Origin: Kitasatospora fiedleri
Lineage (GTDB): Bacteria > Actinomycetota > Actinomycetes > Streptomycetales > Streptomycetaceae
DNA: 64,000 nt
Reading direction: 5' to 3'
NCBI RefSeq assembly: GCF_948472415.1
Contig: NZ_OX419519.1
Location: 1,302,001 to 1,366,000 of the forward strand
Shown here: in pieces, positions 31,441 through 45,715 of the stretch
How the letters are laid out: every line of letters begins with the position of its first letter
Numbering within the stretch: the stretch's first letter is position 1
Made by a program: the position numbers and the translations under genes
The notes under the pieces: model-generated
Seen by the model: the letters and a program-made list of their open reading frames with translations, nothing else
Told to the model about the DNA's origin: nothing
The model's database searches: none

Positions 31441-32230
31441 CCGGGACGCTCAGGTTGGAGTTGTCGATGATCGGCAGGCCGGAGGTGCGCCAACCGGCCA
31501 TCCGGCCGTGGATGCGGGCGACTTCGTCGTCGGAGAGGCGGCGGTTGCCGGAGCGTTCGGCGTTGCGGGTGAGGACGCGGTCGAGGCCGGGGAGCAGGAC
31601 GACGGGGATCATGCCGGGGCCGATGTGGCGCTTCCAGCCGCCGAGGCCGATCGCGGGGCGGTCGGGGAAGACCGCGTCGTCGATGATGCAGGAGATGCCG
31701 TTGGCGAGGTAGTTGCGGCAGGCGAAGCCGCAGGTGCGGCGGGCCAGGCGGTACTGGGCCTCGGAGGCGGTGTTCCAGCCGGACTGCGGGTTGGCGAAGC
31801 CGGACTGGACCCACTCGCGGACGTCGTCGAGGCTGATGTGCGCGGTGGGGGTGGGGCGGCGTTCGGCCCAGTGCCGGGCGACGGTGGTCTTGCCGGCGCC
31901 GGCCGGGCCGATCAGCAGGACGGCGATCGGGCCGGGCAGCGGGGCGGGGAACGCGGGCTGCTGCGGTGGCGGGGCGGGCAGTTGGACGGTCCCTCCGGTC
32001 GGGAGCAGGAAGTGGCCGGTGCCGCCGGGCGCGACCGGGCCGACGGCCGTCAGCGGGACGGTCGGGCGGTCCGGCCGGGGCGCGGTCGGCCCCAGGGTGG
32101 GGATCGCCTGGGTGGCGCCGGGCGGGGCCGGTGCGGGGTACGGCGGCTGGGGGCCGGTCGGCTGCGGGGACACCGCAGGTCGTGGTGGCACTTGGCCCCC
32201 CGCGTGCTGGTTCTGCGCGTACTGGCTCAC
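31388..32230 (-). CDS. P-loop ATPase/kinase of the AAA_33 (zeta-toxin-like) type with proline-rich N-terminus
   Basis: 280 residues. The first 95 or so are proline/glutamine-rich and probably disordered (VSQYAQNQHAGGQVPPRPAV). The P-loop LLIGPAGAGKTTVARHWAER follows, then ISLDDVREWV and a lid region with RNAERSGNRRLSDDEVARIH. The fold suggests phosphorylation of a small molecule or RNA, as in polynucleotide- or zeta-type kinases; no toxin partner is nearby. The start is GTG at 32228-32230 with GGGAGG upstream. The C-terminal codons are the source of the 94-bp tandem array downstream. The aroQ stop-side gap is 73 bp. Confidence 0.85.
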   Translation of the reverse strand: MSQYAQNQHAGGQVPPRPAVSPQPTGPQPPYPAPAPPGATQAIPTLGPTAPRPDRPTVPLTAVGPVAPGGTGHFLLPTGGTVQLPAPPPQQPAFPAPLPGPIAVLLIGPAGAGKTTVARHWAERRPTPTAHISLDDVREWVQSGFANPQSGWNTASEAQYRLARRTCGFACRNYLANGISCIIDDAVFPDRPAIGLGGWKRHIGPGMIPVVLLPGLDRVLTRNAERSGNRRLSDDEVARIHGRMAGWRTSGLPIIDNSNLSVPETAAALDRAVLSRLHAR

Positions 32231-32303
32231 CGTCACCTCCCTGCGCCGAATGTACACGTGGGCCCGGTGGCGGGCACAAGTCCGCCACCGGGCCCGGCGT
32301 GCG

Positions 32304-34366
<2,063 letters not shown>

Positions 34367-34370
<4 letters not shown>

Positions 34371-35551
34371 CGGACGATCAGGTGGTCGAGGTAGGACCGG
34401 ACGTTGCGGCGGGTCTCGGAGACGTTGTCGCCGCCGAACTTCTCCGCCACCGCGTCCGCCAGCACCAGCGCCACCATCGCCTCGGCGACGATGCCGGCCG
34501 CCGGGACGGCGCACACGTCGGAGCGCTGGTGGTGCGCCTTGGCCGGCTCGCCGGTGCGCACGTCCAGGGTCTGCAGGGCCCGCGGGACGGTCGCGATCGG
34601 CTTCATCGCGGCCCGCACCCGCAGCAGCTCGCCGGTGGACAGGCCGCCCTCGGTGCCGCCGGAGCGGCCGGAGGTGCGCCTGACGCCGTCCGGCGTCGGG
34701 ACGATCTCGTCGTGCGCCTGCGAGCCGGGCACCCGGGCCAGGTCGAAGCCGTCGCCGACCTCGACGCCCTTGATCGCCTGGATGCCCATCAGCGCGGCGG
34801 CCAGCCGGGCGTCCAGCCGGCGGTCCCAGTGCACGTGCGAGCCGAGGCCGACCGGCACGCCGTAGGCCAGCACCTCGACCACGCCGCCGAGGGTGTCGCC
34901 GTCCTTGTGGGCCTGGTCGATCTCGGCCACCATCGCCTTCGACGCGTCGGCGTCCAGGCAGCGCACCGGGTCCTCGTCCAGCCGGGCCTCGTCGGCGGGC
35001 AGCGGCAGCACCCCGGCCGGGGCCTTGGCGGCGGCCAGCTCCACCACGTGGCTGACGATCTCGATGCCGCAGGTCTCCTTGAGGTAGGAGCGGGCGACCG
35101 CGCCGAGCGCGACCCGGGCCGCGGTCTCCCGGGCGCTGGCGCGCTCCAGGATCGGCCGGGCCTCGTCGATCGAGTACTTCTGCATGCCCGCCAGGTCGGC
35201 GTGGCCGGGGCGGGGCCGGGTCAGCGCCTCGTTGCGGGCCAGGCCCGCGAGCACCTCGGGGTCGACCGGGTCGGCCGACATGACCTGCTCCCACTTCGGC
35301 CACTCGGTGTTGCCGACCATGACCGCCACCGGCGAGCCCATGGTCTCGCCGTGCCGGACGCCGCCGAGGAAGGTCACCTGGTCCTGCTCGAACTTCATCC
35401 GCGCGCCGCGGCCGTAACCGAGCCGGCGGCGGGCCAGCGCGTCGGCCACCATCGCGGTGGTGACCGGCACCCCGGCCGGCAGGCCCTCCAGCGTCGCGAC
35501 CAGAGCGGGGCCGTGCGACTCCCCCGCCGTGAGCCAGCGCAAGCTACCCAC
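34367..35551 (-). CDS. aroC: Chorismate synthase
   Basis: Final step to chorismate, needing reduced FMN. 394 residues, [15 protein letters not shown] at the N-terminus, [23 protein letters not shown] (with GGxSxG-like flavin region) and [13 protein letters not shown]. The start is GTG at 35549-35551 with AAGGAG 8 bases upstream; the longer upstream frame has no such signal. A 170-bp gap separates it from aroE. Confidence 0.97.
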
Positions 35552-35721
35552 CGAAAGCTCCTTCGTCAGCGGCCCGCGCCGTGAACGGCGGCCGGCCCGG
35601 CGTCTCGTCCTGCCCGGCCGCAGGAACACGGCGGGCGAACTCCGATCCTTTCACGTCCCGCAGGTCACCGGGGCCACGGTCCGGGTGGCGGACAGCGAAC
35701 GTCCGGAACCGAACGGGTCCG

Positions 35722-36549
35722 TCACCCGGCGAGCGCGGTCTCGCCCGCCTTCCGCATCGCGGCCAGCGGGCCGTGCGGCACGCCGGTGAACCGCTCGAAC
35801 TGGAGCACCGCCTGGTGCACCAGCAGGTCCAGCCCGCCCAGCACGGTGCCGCCGCGCTCCAGGCAGGCCGCGGCCAGCGCGGTCGGCCACGGGTGGTACA
35901 GCACGTCGAACAGCACGCCGGGCGTCGCCGTCAGGTGCGCCGCGAAGCAGTCGGTCGCCCCGACCGGCGTGGTGGAGACCGTCAGCGGCCCGGCCAGCGC
36001 CCGCGCGGCGTCCGCCCAGTCGGCGGTGCGCACCACCACGCCCAGCCGCTCCCCCAGCTCCCGCATCTCGGCGGCCCGGGCGGCGCTGCGCACGTACGCG
36101 GTGACCTCGCCGTCGCAGACCTGGGCCAGCGCGGCCAGCGCGGAGGAGGCGGTGGCCCCGGCGCCCAGCACCGCGGCCGACCCGACCCGCTCGACGCCGT
36201 GCTCGCGCAGCGCGTTGACCAGGCCGGGGACGTCGGTGTTGTCGCCGTGCCGCCGCCCGTCGCGGTCGATCACCACGGTGTTGACGGCGTCCACCGCCCG
36301 GGCGGTGTCGCTGACGGTGTCCAGCAGCGGCCGGATCGCCCGCTTGAGCGGCATGGTCAGCGACAGGCCGGCCCACTCGGCGGGGTCGAGGCCGGTGACG
36401 AACGCCGCCAGCGCCGACTCGTCGAGCTCGTACCGGCCGTACCGCCAGTCGGTCAGCCCGAGCGCGGCGTACCCGGCCGTGTGCAGGAGCGGGGAGAGCG
36501 AGTGGGCGATCGGCGAGCCGAGCACGGCGGCCCGGTGCGGGGTGGTCAC
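35722..36549 (-). CDS. aroE: Shikimate dehydrogenase
   Basis: Reduces 3-dehydroshikimate to shikimate with NADPH. 275 residues: AAVLGSPIAHSLSPLLHTAG (substrate-binding SxS), LTMPLKRAI (catalytic lysine), DNTDVPG and the cofactor loop VLGAGATASSALAAL. The start is GTG at 36547-36549. It lies 11 bp after the GNAT gene on the same strand, so it may be expressed from the upstream ABC-GNAT unit. Confidence 0.96.
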   Translation of the reverse strand: MTTPHRAAVLGSPIAHSLSPLLHTAGYAALGLTDWRYGRYELDESALAAFVTGLDPAEWAGLSLTMPLKRAIRPLLDTVSDTARAVDAVNTVVIDRDGRRHGDNTDVPGLVNALREHGVERVGSAAVLGAGATASSALAALAQVCDGEVTAYVRSAARAAEMRELGERLGVVVRTADWADAARALAGPLTVSTTPVGATDCFAAHLTATPGVLFDVLYHPWPTALAAACLERGGTVLGGLDLLVHQAVLQFERFTGVPHGPLAAMRKAGETALAG

Positions 36550-36560
36550 GAAGCGGCCTT

Positions 36561-37073
36561 TCAGGGAGTGGTGCTGGTGGTACGGGCGGCACTGGTGGTG
36601 CGGGAGGGGTCGGCGGCGGGGCGGTGCAGGAAGACGTCGACCGGGTCCTCGGACTCCGGCACGAAGCCGTGCCGCTCGTACAGCCGCCGGGCGGGACTGC
36701 CCCGCAGCACGTTCAGCCGGACGGCCAGGCCCGCGGCGTCGGCCCGCTCCAGCGCGTCGCGCAGCACGGCGGTGCCCAGGCCGCGGCCGTGCAGCGCCGG
36801 GTCGAGGTAGAAGTGCTCCAGCAGCAGGGTGCCGGGCCGCTCGTCGGGGGCGAGCGCCAGGCAACCGGCGGGCGACGGGAAGCCGGGCACCTCGACCACC
36901 GAGGTGTGCCGCGGGCGGTACGCGTCGCGCAGCCGCTGCCGGACCTTCCGCTCGTCGTAGCGGCCCAGCCGTTCCAGGTCGGGGCGCATCGCCGCGGCCC
37001 GCAGCTCGGCCAGCGGCTCCAGGTCGGCGGCGGTGGCGGGGCGCAGCGTCCAGGCGGGCGGGGCGGTGGTCAC
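36561..37073 (-). CDS. GNAT-family N-acetyltransferase
   Basis: 170 residues with the acetyl-CoA-binding motif DPALHGRGLGTAVLRDALER and the later LRGSPARRLYERHGFVPES, a common pattern for acetyltransferases of unknown substrate. The GTG at 37071-37073 overlaps the stop of the ABC ATPase (GTGA). Substrate and link to neighbours unknown. Confidence 0.9.
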   Translation of the reverse strand: MTTAPPAWTLRPATAADLEPLAELRAAAMRPDLERLGRYDERKVRQRLRDAYRPRHTSVVEVPGFPSPAGCLALAPDERPGTLLLEHFYLDPALHGRGLGTAVLRDALERADAAGLAVRLNVLRGSPARRLYERHGFVPESEDPVDVFLHRPAADPSRTTSAARTTSTTP

Positions 37074-37891
37074 TCGGTGCCCCGGCGGGTGCGGGCGGAC
37101 CAGCGGCCCTCGCTGTGGGTGATCCGGATCGGGTGCCGGAAGCACGCGGAGACCAGCTCGGTGGTCAGCACCTCGGTGGCGGGGCCGGCCGCGGTGGTCA
37201 GGCCGTCGCGCAGCAGCAGGGCGTGGCTGGTGGTCCCGGGCAGTTCCTCCAGGTGGTGGGTGACCAGCACGGAGGCCAGCTTGGGGTAGCGGGAGCGCAG
37301 CTCGTCCAGGCTCTCCAGGAGCTGTTCGCGGGCGGTCAGGTCGAGGCCGGTGGCGGGCTCGTCGAGCAGCAGCAGCCGGGGCTCGGGCATCAGCGCGCGG
37401 GCGATCAGGACCCGGCCGCGCTCGCCCTGGGAGAGCGTGGTCCAGGGGCTCTCGGCGCGGTGCGCGACGCCCAGGGTCCGGATCAACTCCTCGGCGTGGT
37501 CGAGCTGTTCGGCGGTGGGCTTGTGCCACAGGTCCGGCTCGATGGTCTGCGTGGTGCCGGTCAGCACGACCTGCCGCACCGTCAGCGGGGAGCGCAGCGG
37601 GTGCCGCGGGTTGACGTGCCCGAGGTGCGCGCGCAGCTCCCGGACGTCGACCTTGCCGAGCTGCCTGCCCAGCACCTTCACGGTGCCCGCGGTGGGGTGC
37701 TCGACCGCGCCCAGCAGCGACAGCAGGGTGCTCTTGCCGGCCCCGTTCGCCCCGAGCACCGCCCAGTGCTCCCCGGCCCGGACGGTCAGCGACACGTCCC
37801 GCAACAGGTACTGCCCACCCCGCACCACGTCGACGGCGGCGGCCTCCAGCAGGGCCGGTTCGGGCAGGTGCGGTGTCTGCGGTGTCTCCAT
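37070..37891 (-). CDS. ABC transporter-type ATP-binding protein, stand-alone
   Basis: 273 residues with Walker A LGANGAGKSTLLSLLGA, signature TLSQGERGRVLIARAL, Walker B PRLLLLDEPATGLD and the switch histidine in LVTHHLEEL. It resembles the ATPases of YlmA/ModF type that lack a linked permease; none is encoded beside it. The ATG at 37889-37891 (METPQTPHLP) is the preferred start; a second ATG three codons upstream is possible. Confidence 0.9.
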   Translation of the reverse strand: METPQTPHLPEPALLEAAAVDVVRGGQYLLRDVSLTVRAGEHWAVLGANGAGKSTLLSLLGAVEHPTAGTVKVLGRQLGKVDVRELRAHLGHVNPRHPLRSPLTVRQVVLTGTTQTIEPDLWHKPTAEQLDHAEELIRTLGVAHRAESPWTTLSQGERGRVLIARALMPEPRLLLLDEPATGLDLTAREQLLESLDELRSRYPKLASVLVTHHLEELPGTTSHALLLRDGLTTAAGPATEVLTTELVSACFRHPIRITHSEGRWSARTRRGTE

Positions 37892-37980
37892 CCGCCTCAC
37901 GCTACCCGCACCACCCGGCCGTCCCGCAAAGCCATATCGCCCACCGGACGGCCCGTCGTGCTCAGGTCAGGACGCGCAGG

Positions 37981-39978
37981 TCAGGACGTGCAGGCGACGT
38001 GCTTGGAGTCGTACTTCATGCCCTTGGCCAGACACCACTCCTGGGTGTTCTTGGCGTGCTCCGCGCCGGTCGCCGCGAACTTGGTCTCCTGCGGCGAGAC
38101 GGCCAGCCAGAACACCCAGTCGCCCGGCGTCGGGTTGAGCACGGCGTCGAGCGCCTCCTGCCCCGGGTTGCTGATCGGGGTCGGCGGCAGGCCCGGGTTG
38201 ATGTACGAGTTGTACTTGTTCGACCCGTCGTTGATCTCCTGCTCGGTGAGCTTGGTGCGGCCCAGCGAGTACTGCAGGGTGGTGTCCACGCCCAGCTTGT
38301 GCTGGGTGACGTTGGTGGTCAGGCGGTTGGAGATGGCGCGGGCCATCTTGCCGAAGTCCTCCGAGTTGTTGCCCTCGGCCTGCAGGATGCTGGCCTCGGT
38401 CACCACCTCGTACGCGTTCTTCAGGCCGATCTTCTGCGCCGCCTCGTCCAGCTTGAGGTCGCCGTACTTCTGGACGGCGTTGGCCACCATCTGCTTCAGC
38501 AGTTCCTCGGGCTTCATGCCGTCGGCGACCGAGTAGCGGGTCGGCCAGAGGAAGCCCTCCGGGTTGTTGTTGGCGTAGCCGGGCAGGCCCAGACTGCCGG
38601 CCTGGTCCTTGGCGACGTTCGCCGTGGTGCCCGGGGCGAGCTTCAGCTTGCCGTCGATCTTGGTGTAGACGTCGGCGGCCTTCAGCCCCTCGGGGATGAT
38701 CAGCGCGTTGCCGCCGTTGGACTCCACCAGCTCCTTGAGCGCCGCGGCGGCGGACATCTGGTGCCTGAGGGTGTAGACGCCCGGCTGGATGCCGCGCCCC
38801 TTGGGGTCCTTCTCGTACGCGGCGCTGAACGCCTTGATGCTCTTCACCACGCCGGCGTCCAGCAGGGTCTTGCCGATCGCCTCGCCGGCCGCGCCCTCCT
38901 TGACGGTGATGTTCACCGAGCCGGAGCCGTCGCCCTTGAAGTCCGGCGGCGGGCCGAAGTGGTCCTGGTAGAAGCCGTAGCCCCACCAGCCCGCGCCGCC
39001 CATGCCGCCGAACAGCACCAGGGCGACCACCAGGCACGCACCGCGGTTGCGGCGGCCCGACTTCTTGCCCTTCTCCTTGCGCTTGCGCTCGGCCTCGCGG
39101 GAGTCGTCGTGCTCGGAGAAGAACGAGGCGTCCTCGTCCTGCTCGTCCGGGTACCCGTCCTCGGCCCAGTCCTCGTGCTCCTCGTCGGCCCGCTCGTCGG
39201 GCGCGGCGGTGCTCCGGCGGCCGGCCGACGGGTTGTCGAGGGCCGCGGCCTCCGCCTCCCAGTCGATGCCGTCCGGCCCGGGGCCGCCGACCGCCTCCGC
39301 GGACCGGGGCTGCGCCGCCCGCGCGGCGGGGCACTGCTGCGGCTGCGGCACGCCCTGCTGCTGCGGGTGGCCGGGCTGCGGGTGGCCGGGCTGCGGCACG
39401 CCCGGCTGCTGCTGCACCTGCCGGCCGACCGGGAAGCCGTGCGGCGGGGTGCCCTGCTGCGGCATGCCCGGCTGCGGCGGCAGGCCCGTCCGCTGGCCGA
39501 ACTGCTGCTGCGGCTGCACGCCCTGCTGCGGATAGCCCTGCGGCACGCCCTGCTGCTGCGGATACCCCTGCTGCGCCGTGCCCGGCTGCATCCCGGGCTG
39601 GTGCTGCTGTTGGACGAACTGCTGCTGCCCGCCGTAGGAGCCGCCCTGCTGCTGCGGGTACCCCTGGGGCACGCCCTGCTGCTGCACGAACTGCTGCTGG
39701 CCCCCGTACGAGCCGCCCTGCTGCTGCGGATAACCCTGCGGCACGCCCTGCTGCTGCGGGTACCCCTGCTGCGCCGTGCCCGGCTGCATCCCGGGCTGGT
39801 GCTGCTGCTGGACGAACTGCTGCTGCTCGCCGTAGGACCCGTCCGGCTGCTGCGGGTACCCCTGGGGGTACTGCTGGAGGTAGTCCGGCTGCCCGTACGG
39901 GCCCTGGGACCGGGGCTGTTCGCCGGGGTACCACGGCTGGTCGCCCTGGGAGCCGTAGCGCCCGCTCTGATCAGTCAT
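37981..39978 (-). CDS. mltG: Endolytic murein transglycosylase MltG with long Q-rich cytoplasmic region
   Basis: Membrane-anchored enzyme that cuts nascent glycan strands and sets their length. 665 residues, about twice the usual size, because the first 305 are a cytoplasmic, glutamine/glycine/proline/tyrosine-rich tail with repeats of the type [16 protein letters not shown], then a charged stretch. One membrane helix follows ([20 protein letters not shown], about 312-330), then the YceG/MltG domain to the C-terminus, with [20 protein letters not shown] for the catalytic-glutamate region and [18 protein letters not shown]. The ATG at 39976-39978 is preferred. A second MltG follows upstream at 40095. 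Confidence 0.93.
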   Translation of the reverse strand: MTDQSGRYGSQGDQPWYPGEQPRSQGPYGQPDYLQQYPQGYPQQPDGSYGEQQQFVQQQHQPGMQPGTAQQGYPQQQGVPQGYPQQQGGSYGGQQQFVQQQGVPQGYPQQQGGSYGGQQQFVQQQHQPGMQPGTAQQGYPQQQGVPQGYPQQGVQPQQQFGQRTGLPPQPGMPQQGTPPHGFPVGRQVQQQPGVPQPGHPQPGHPQQQGVPQPQQCPAARAAQPRSAEAVGGPGPDGIDWEAEAAALDNPSAGRRSTAAPDERADEEHEDWAEDGYPDEQDEDASFFSEHDDSREAERKRKEKGKKSGRRNRGACLVVALVLFGGMGGAGWWGYGFYQDHFGPPPDFKGDGSGSVNITVKEGAAGEAIGKTLLDAGVVKSIKAFSAAYEKDPKGRGIQPGVYTLRHQMSAAAALKELVESNGGNALIIPEGLKAADVYTKIDGKLKLAPGTTANVAKDQAGSLGLPGYANNNPEGFLWPTRYSVADGMKPEELLKQMVANAVQKYGDLKLDEAAQKIGLKNAYEVVTEASILQAEGNNSEDFGKMARAISNRLTTNVTQHKLGVDTTLQYSLGRTKLTEQEINDGSNKYNSYINPGLPPTPISNPGQEALDAVLNPTPGDWVFWLAVSPQETKFAATGAEHAKNTQEWCLAKGMKYDSKHVACTS
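39330..39880 (-). repeat. Imperfect coding repeats for Q-rich tail of MltG
   Basis: Several near-identical DNA blocks encode copies of [20 protein letters not shown] and [18 protein letters not shown], for example around 39560-39640 and 39740-39840. They are in frame and are prone to slippage, so length may vary between strains and assembly errors are possible here. Confidence 0.75.
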
Positions 39979-40094
39979 CGATCCCCTTACAGCGTCCAGG
40001 GTGTCCGTCGAACCCGCGTGCTGTCCGCGCAGCCCGTGGTCGGAGACGCTACCGTACCGCAGCGTAGCCAAGGACGGTCACTGCCTGCTGTCGT

Positions 40095-41282
40095 TCACGG
40101 GGAGGGGCTCCCGGCGGGCGGGGGCGAGGCGTGCTGGGCGCGGTAGGCGTTGAACTCGTCGACGTTCTTGCGCTGCTGCTCCTCGCTGTCGGTGAACCTG
40201 GTGTCCCCGGGTCGGACGGTCACGAAGTACAGCCAGTCACCGTCGGCGGGGTGGAGGGCGGCCCGCAGCGCGTCCCGGCCGGGGTTGCCGATGGGGGTGG
40301 GCGGCAGGCCGGGGTGGGCGTAGGTGTTGAAGGGCGAGTCGAGCCGGGTGTCGTCCTGGGTGGTGGTGAGGGTGGAGCGGCCGAGTGCGTAGTTGATGGT
40401 GGAGTCGAGCTGGAGCGGCATCTTCTTGGCGAGCCGGTTGTAGACGACGCGGGCGACCCGGGCCATGTCCTCGGGGTTGTCGGCCTCGGCCTGGGCGAGG
40501 CTGGCGACGGCCAGCAGCCCGTACGGGGAGACGCCGTTGGCGCCGGCCGCGTCGGCGACCGCGGGGCCGTCGAGGTTGCCGTCGGCCTCCTTGACCATGT
40601 CTTGAAGGAGGGTGAGCGGAGTGCTGTCCCCGGTCACGGCGTAGGTGGCCGGGTAGAGGTAGCCCTCCAGGTGGCCGGCGGCGTCGGCGGGGAGGCCGAG
40701 CTCGGCGGCGTGCTGCTCGGCGGCGGCCGCGGTGGTGCCCGGTTTCAGGCCGAGCCGGGTGTCGATCGCGGCGAAGACCTGGGTGGAGCGCCAGCCCTCG
40801 GGGATGGTCAGGGCGTTGGCGTTGGACGGGTCGAGCAGCACGTTGAGTGCCGAGACCGCCGACATCTTCTCCTTGAGTGTGTAGGTCCCGGGGTGGATGT
40901 TGTCGCCGGCCGGGCTCTTGGCCGCGGCCTCGGTGAACGCCCGGGTGGAGGCGACCACGTGCTTGGCGGTCAGCGTCTTGCCGATCTGGGTGATGCTGGC
41001 GCCCTGCGCGACCGAGACCTGGACCTGCCCGGTGCCGCCGCCGGGGTAGTCGGGGGCGGGCTGCTCGCCCTCGGGCCAGAGCACGAACAGCGCGAGCGCG
41101 GCGGCCATCGCCACGCCGAGCAGCCCGGCGACGCTCAGGCAGCACGCGGCGCGGGTGCGCAGCTGGTCCGGGTCGGGCGGTTCGACGCCGTACGGCAGGC
41201 CGGGCGGGGCGCCCTCGGGCTCCAGCACGGGGGCGCCGAGGTGGCCGGGGGTGAGTCCGGGCGCGGTGTACGGGTCGGTCAC
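40095..41282 (-). CDS. Second MltG-like transglycosylase
   Basis: 395 residues, MltG family, with a short cytoplasmic tail (about 45 residues), one membrane helix (VAGLLGVAMAAALALFVLW) and the YceG domain. It keeps VASLAQAEADNPEDMARVAR (catalytic glutamate region), YNRLAKKMPLQLDSTINYALG and [20 protein letters not shown]. The start is GTG at 41280-41282 with GGAAGG upstream. It is 116 bp from the larger MltG and clearly a paralogue. A perfect palindrome separates it from ruvX, so the two mltG genes may be transcribed apart from the alaS operon. Confidence 0.9.
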   Translation of the reverse strand: MTDPYTAPGLTPGHLGAPVLEPEGAPPGLPYGVEPPDPDQLRTRAACCLSVAGLLGVAMAAALALFVLWPEGEQPAPDYPGGGTGQVQVSVAQGASITQIGKTLTAKHVVASTRAFTEAAAKSPAGDNIHPGTYTLKEKMSAVSALNVLLDPSNANALTIPEGWRSTQVFAAIDTRLGLKPGTTAAAAEQHAAELGLPADAAGHLEGYLYPATYAVTGDSTPLTLLQDMVKEADGNLDGPAVADAAGANGVSPYGLLAVASLAQAEADNPEDMARVARVVYNRLAKKMPLQLDSTINYALGRSTLTTTQDDTRLDSPFNTYAHPGLPPTPIGNPGRDALRAALHPADGDWLYFVTVRPGDTRFTDSEEQQRKNVDEFNAYRAQHASPPPAGSPSP

Positions 41283-41351
41283 GGCGGGCCTTCCGGCGGC
41301 GGGCGGCGTCCTGGCGCCGCGGCCGGGCGGCCTCCGCCCCCGCACGACGCC

Positions 41352-41387
41352 AGGGGCCCGTGCGGACGCGCGTCCGCACGGGCCCCT
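41352..41387 (-). terminator. Perfect 36-bp palindrome, terminator after ruvX
   Basis: Each 18-base arm (41352-41369, 41370-41387) is the exact complement of the other with no spacer. It lies 25 bp past the ruvX stop. A hairpin without loop bases must open a few pairs at the tip; otherwise it is a typical streptomycete factor-independent terminator without U-tract. Confidence 0.8.
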
Positions 41388-41412
41388 CGACCGGGAAGCT
41401 AACCCGTACCGG

Positions 41413-41900
41413 TCAGACCACCGGCTCGACACTCTCGCCGGGCGCGCGTCCGCTCACCCGTTCGGTCTCAAGGGCCGACTGCAGGATCACCACGGCGGCG
41501 GCCTGGTCGATCACCGAGCGGCCCTTCTTGGCCGACCGCCCGGAGGCGCGCAGCCCGGCGGCGGCGGTGACGGTGGTCATCCGCTCGTCCACCAGCCGCA
41601 CCCCGACCGGGTACAGCAGGCCGGCCAACCGGCCCGCGTACTCGCGGACCTTGGCGGCGGCCGGGCCCTCCTTGCCGTTCAGCGAGCGCGGCAGGCCGAC
41701 CACCACCTCGATGGCCTCGTACTCCTCCGCGATCGCCCGCAGGCGGGCCTGCGAGCGGCCCCCGGCGGGGACGGTCTCCACCGGCGTGGCGATCAGCCCG
41801 TCGGGGTCGCAGACCGCGACCCCGATCCGGGCGTCGCCCACGTCGACGGCGATCCGCCGGCCGCGCCGGAAGACCTTCTCCTCGATGGGGTGCTCCTCGC

Positions 41901-41904
<4 letters not shown>
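41413..41904 (-). CDS. ruvX: Putative pre-16S rRNA nuclease / Holliday junction resolvase-like YqgF
   Basis: 163 residues, RNase H-like fold: [20 protein letters not shown] with the first catalytic aspartate, [14 protein letters not shown] and [15 protein letters not shown] with the second acidic site. YqgF proteins process the 16S rRNA 5' end in E. coli. The GTG start overlaps the alaS stop by 4 bp, as is standard in actinomycetes. Confidence 0.93.
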
Positions 41905-44566
<2,662 letters not shown>

Positions 44567-44567
<1 letters not shown>

Positions 44568-45005
44568 CAGTGGGGGTCCTTCCGATCGGTCGTGCGGCCC
44601 GGCAGCTCGCGCTGGCGGGGCTTGGCAACGAGGGTCTGGGGGGGTGCGGCGCGGTGCGCGCGACGACGGGGGCAGGGCGGCGGCCGGGGAGCCCGGGGCC
44701 GCCGAGATAGCTCGGGCCCCGTCGTCGGCGGCGGCCGGTCCGCCCAGCGCGCGGCGGCGGGGCGGCTCGACGACCGCCGTGCCGTCCAGGCCGAGGTCCG
44801 CGCGCAGCTCGCGCTCGCGCTCGTCCATGCCGGCCCGGACGTCCCGGGCGAAGCGCTTGGCCGCGTCGCCGAGGTGGAGCGCGCCGCGGGCGGCGGTGCC
44901 GGACAGCGAGTCCGGGGTGAGGCGGTGCACCGCCTCGTTGGCCTTGTTCATGGCCCAGACGGTGGCGCCCGCGCCGACCGCCATCCAGAAGATCCTGCGC
45001 ACCAT
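44567..45005 (-). CDS. Small DUF6167-type protein (one frameshift)
   Basis: Begins [20 protein letters not shown] with one N-terminal hydrophobic segment, then [20 protein letters not shown] and [13 protein letters not shown], as in the small protein encoded between alaS and the DUF948 gene in Streptomyces. As given, the frame has no stop and runs straight into alaS. The G run at 44638-44644 (a C run on the coding strand) appears one base short. With it restored the protein ends [20 protein letters not shown] plus DPH and a TGA overlapping the alaS ATG. About 146 residues. Confidence 0.82.
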
Positions 45006-45010
45006 CGCCG

Positions 45011-45490
45011 TCAGCCCCTCACGGCCCGGCGGACCCGGGCCAGCAGCCCGCCGCGCGGCGCCGTCGCGGCCCGCACCTCGGCCCGGATCAGCCGGGCCAA
45101 CTCCTCGCGCTCACCCGCCTGCTGCGGCACCGCGCCGGGCCCGGCCTGCTGCCGGGAGACGGCCTTGCGGACGCCGTAGCTGAACGCGGCCACCTTCACC
45201 AGCGGCCCGCCCAGCGTGGCGGCCACGGTGGACGACAGCGCCTTGGCGTCGGCCGCCGCGTCCTGCACGTTGGCGGTGATCTCGTCCACCCGCTCCAGCT
45301 GCTCCTGCGCGCTGTGCACGGCGCTGCTCGCGTCCCGCAGCAGCGGGACGGCCTGCTCGGTGACGGCGGAGACCAACCCGGTGGCCTCCCGCAGCACCTT
45401 GGACAGCCGCACCAGCACCACGGCGAGCAGGGTGACCAGGACCGCCCAGAAGACGGCCACCAGCAGCCCGGCCAGCTCTCCCACGGACAC
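45011..45490 (-). CDS. DUF948-family membrane protein
   Basis: 159 residues with one N-terminal membrane helix ([21 protein letters not shown]) followed by a long amphipathic helical region ([20 protein letters not shown] to [16 protein letters not shown]), the layout of DUF948 proteins. The role is unknown. It lies 5 bp upstream of the DUF6167-type gene and at the head of the alaS-ruvX run. The start GTG has GAGGGAG upstream. Confidence 0.88.
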   Translation of the reverse strand: MSVGELAGLLVAVFWAVLVTLLAVVLVRLSKVLREATGLVSAVTEQAVPLLRDASSAVHSAQEQLERVDEITANVQDAAADAKALSSTVAATLGGPLVKVAAFSYGVRKAVSRQQAGPGAVPQQAGEREELARLIRAEVRAATAPRGGLLARVRRAVRG

Positions 45491-45715
45491 CTTCGCGCGC
45501 TCCCTCGCTGTGTTTGCGGAAGTCAGCCAACTTCCACTGGAACCCTATCGCGACGGCGGCCCGTCCCCCGACCGGTATATCCGCCGGCGGGCCCGCCCCG
45601 GCCCGGCCGGACCGGCGGATTCGGCGCGTAACCTACCGTCAGGTCACCTCGTTGGGGGTTTGGCTCGCGGAACGCGGGTCGGCGGGTTCCGGGTTTCCTA
45701 GCGGCGGGGGCGTCC

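Noticed and set aside
31388..32230. P-loop ATPase as a zeta toxin of a toxin-antitoxin pair
   Set aside because: No small antitoxin gene lies beside it, and the proline-rich N-terminus and aro-cluster position argue against it.
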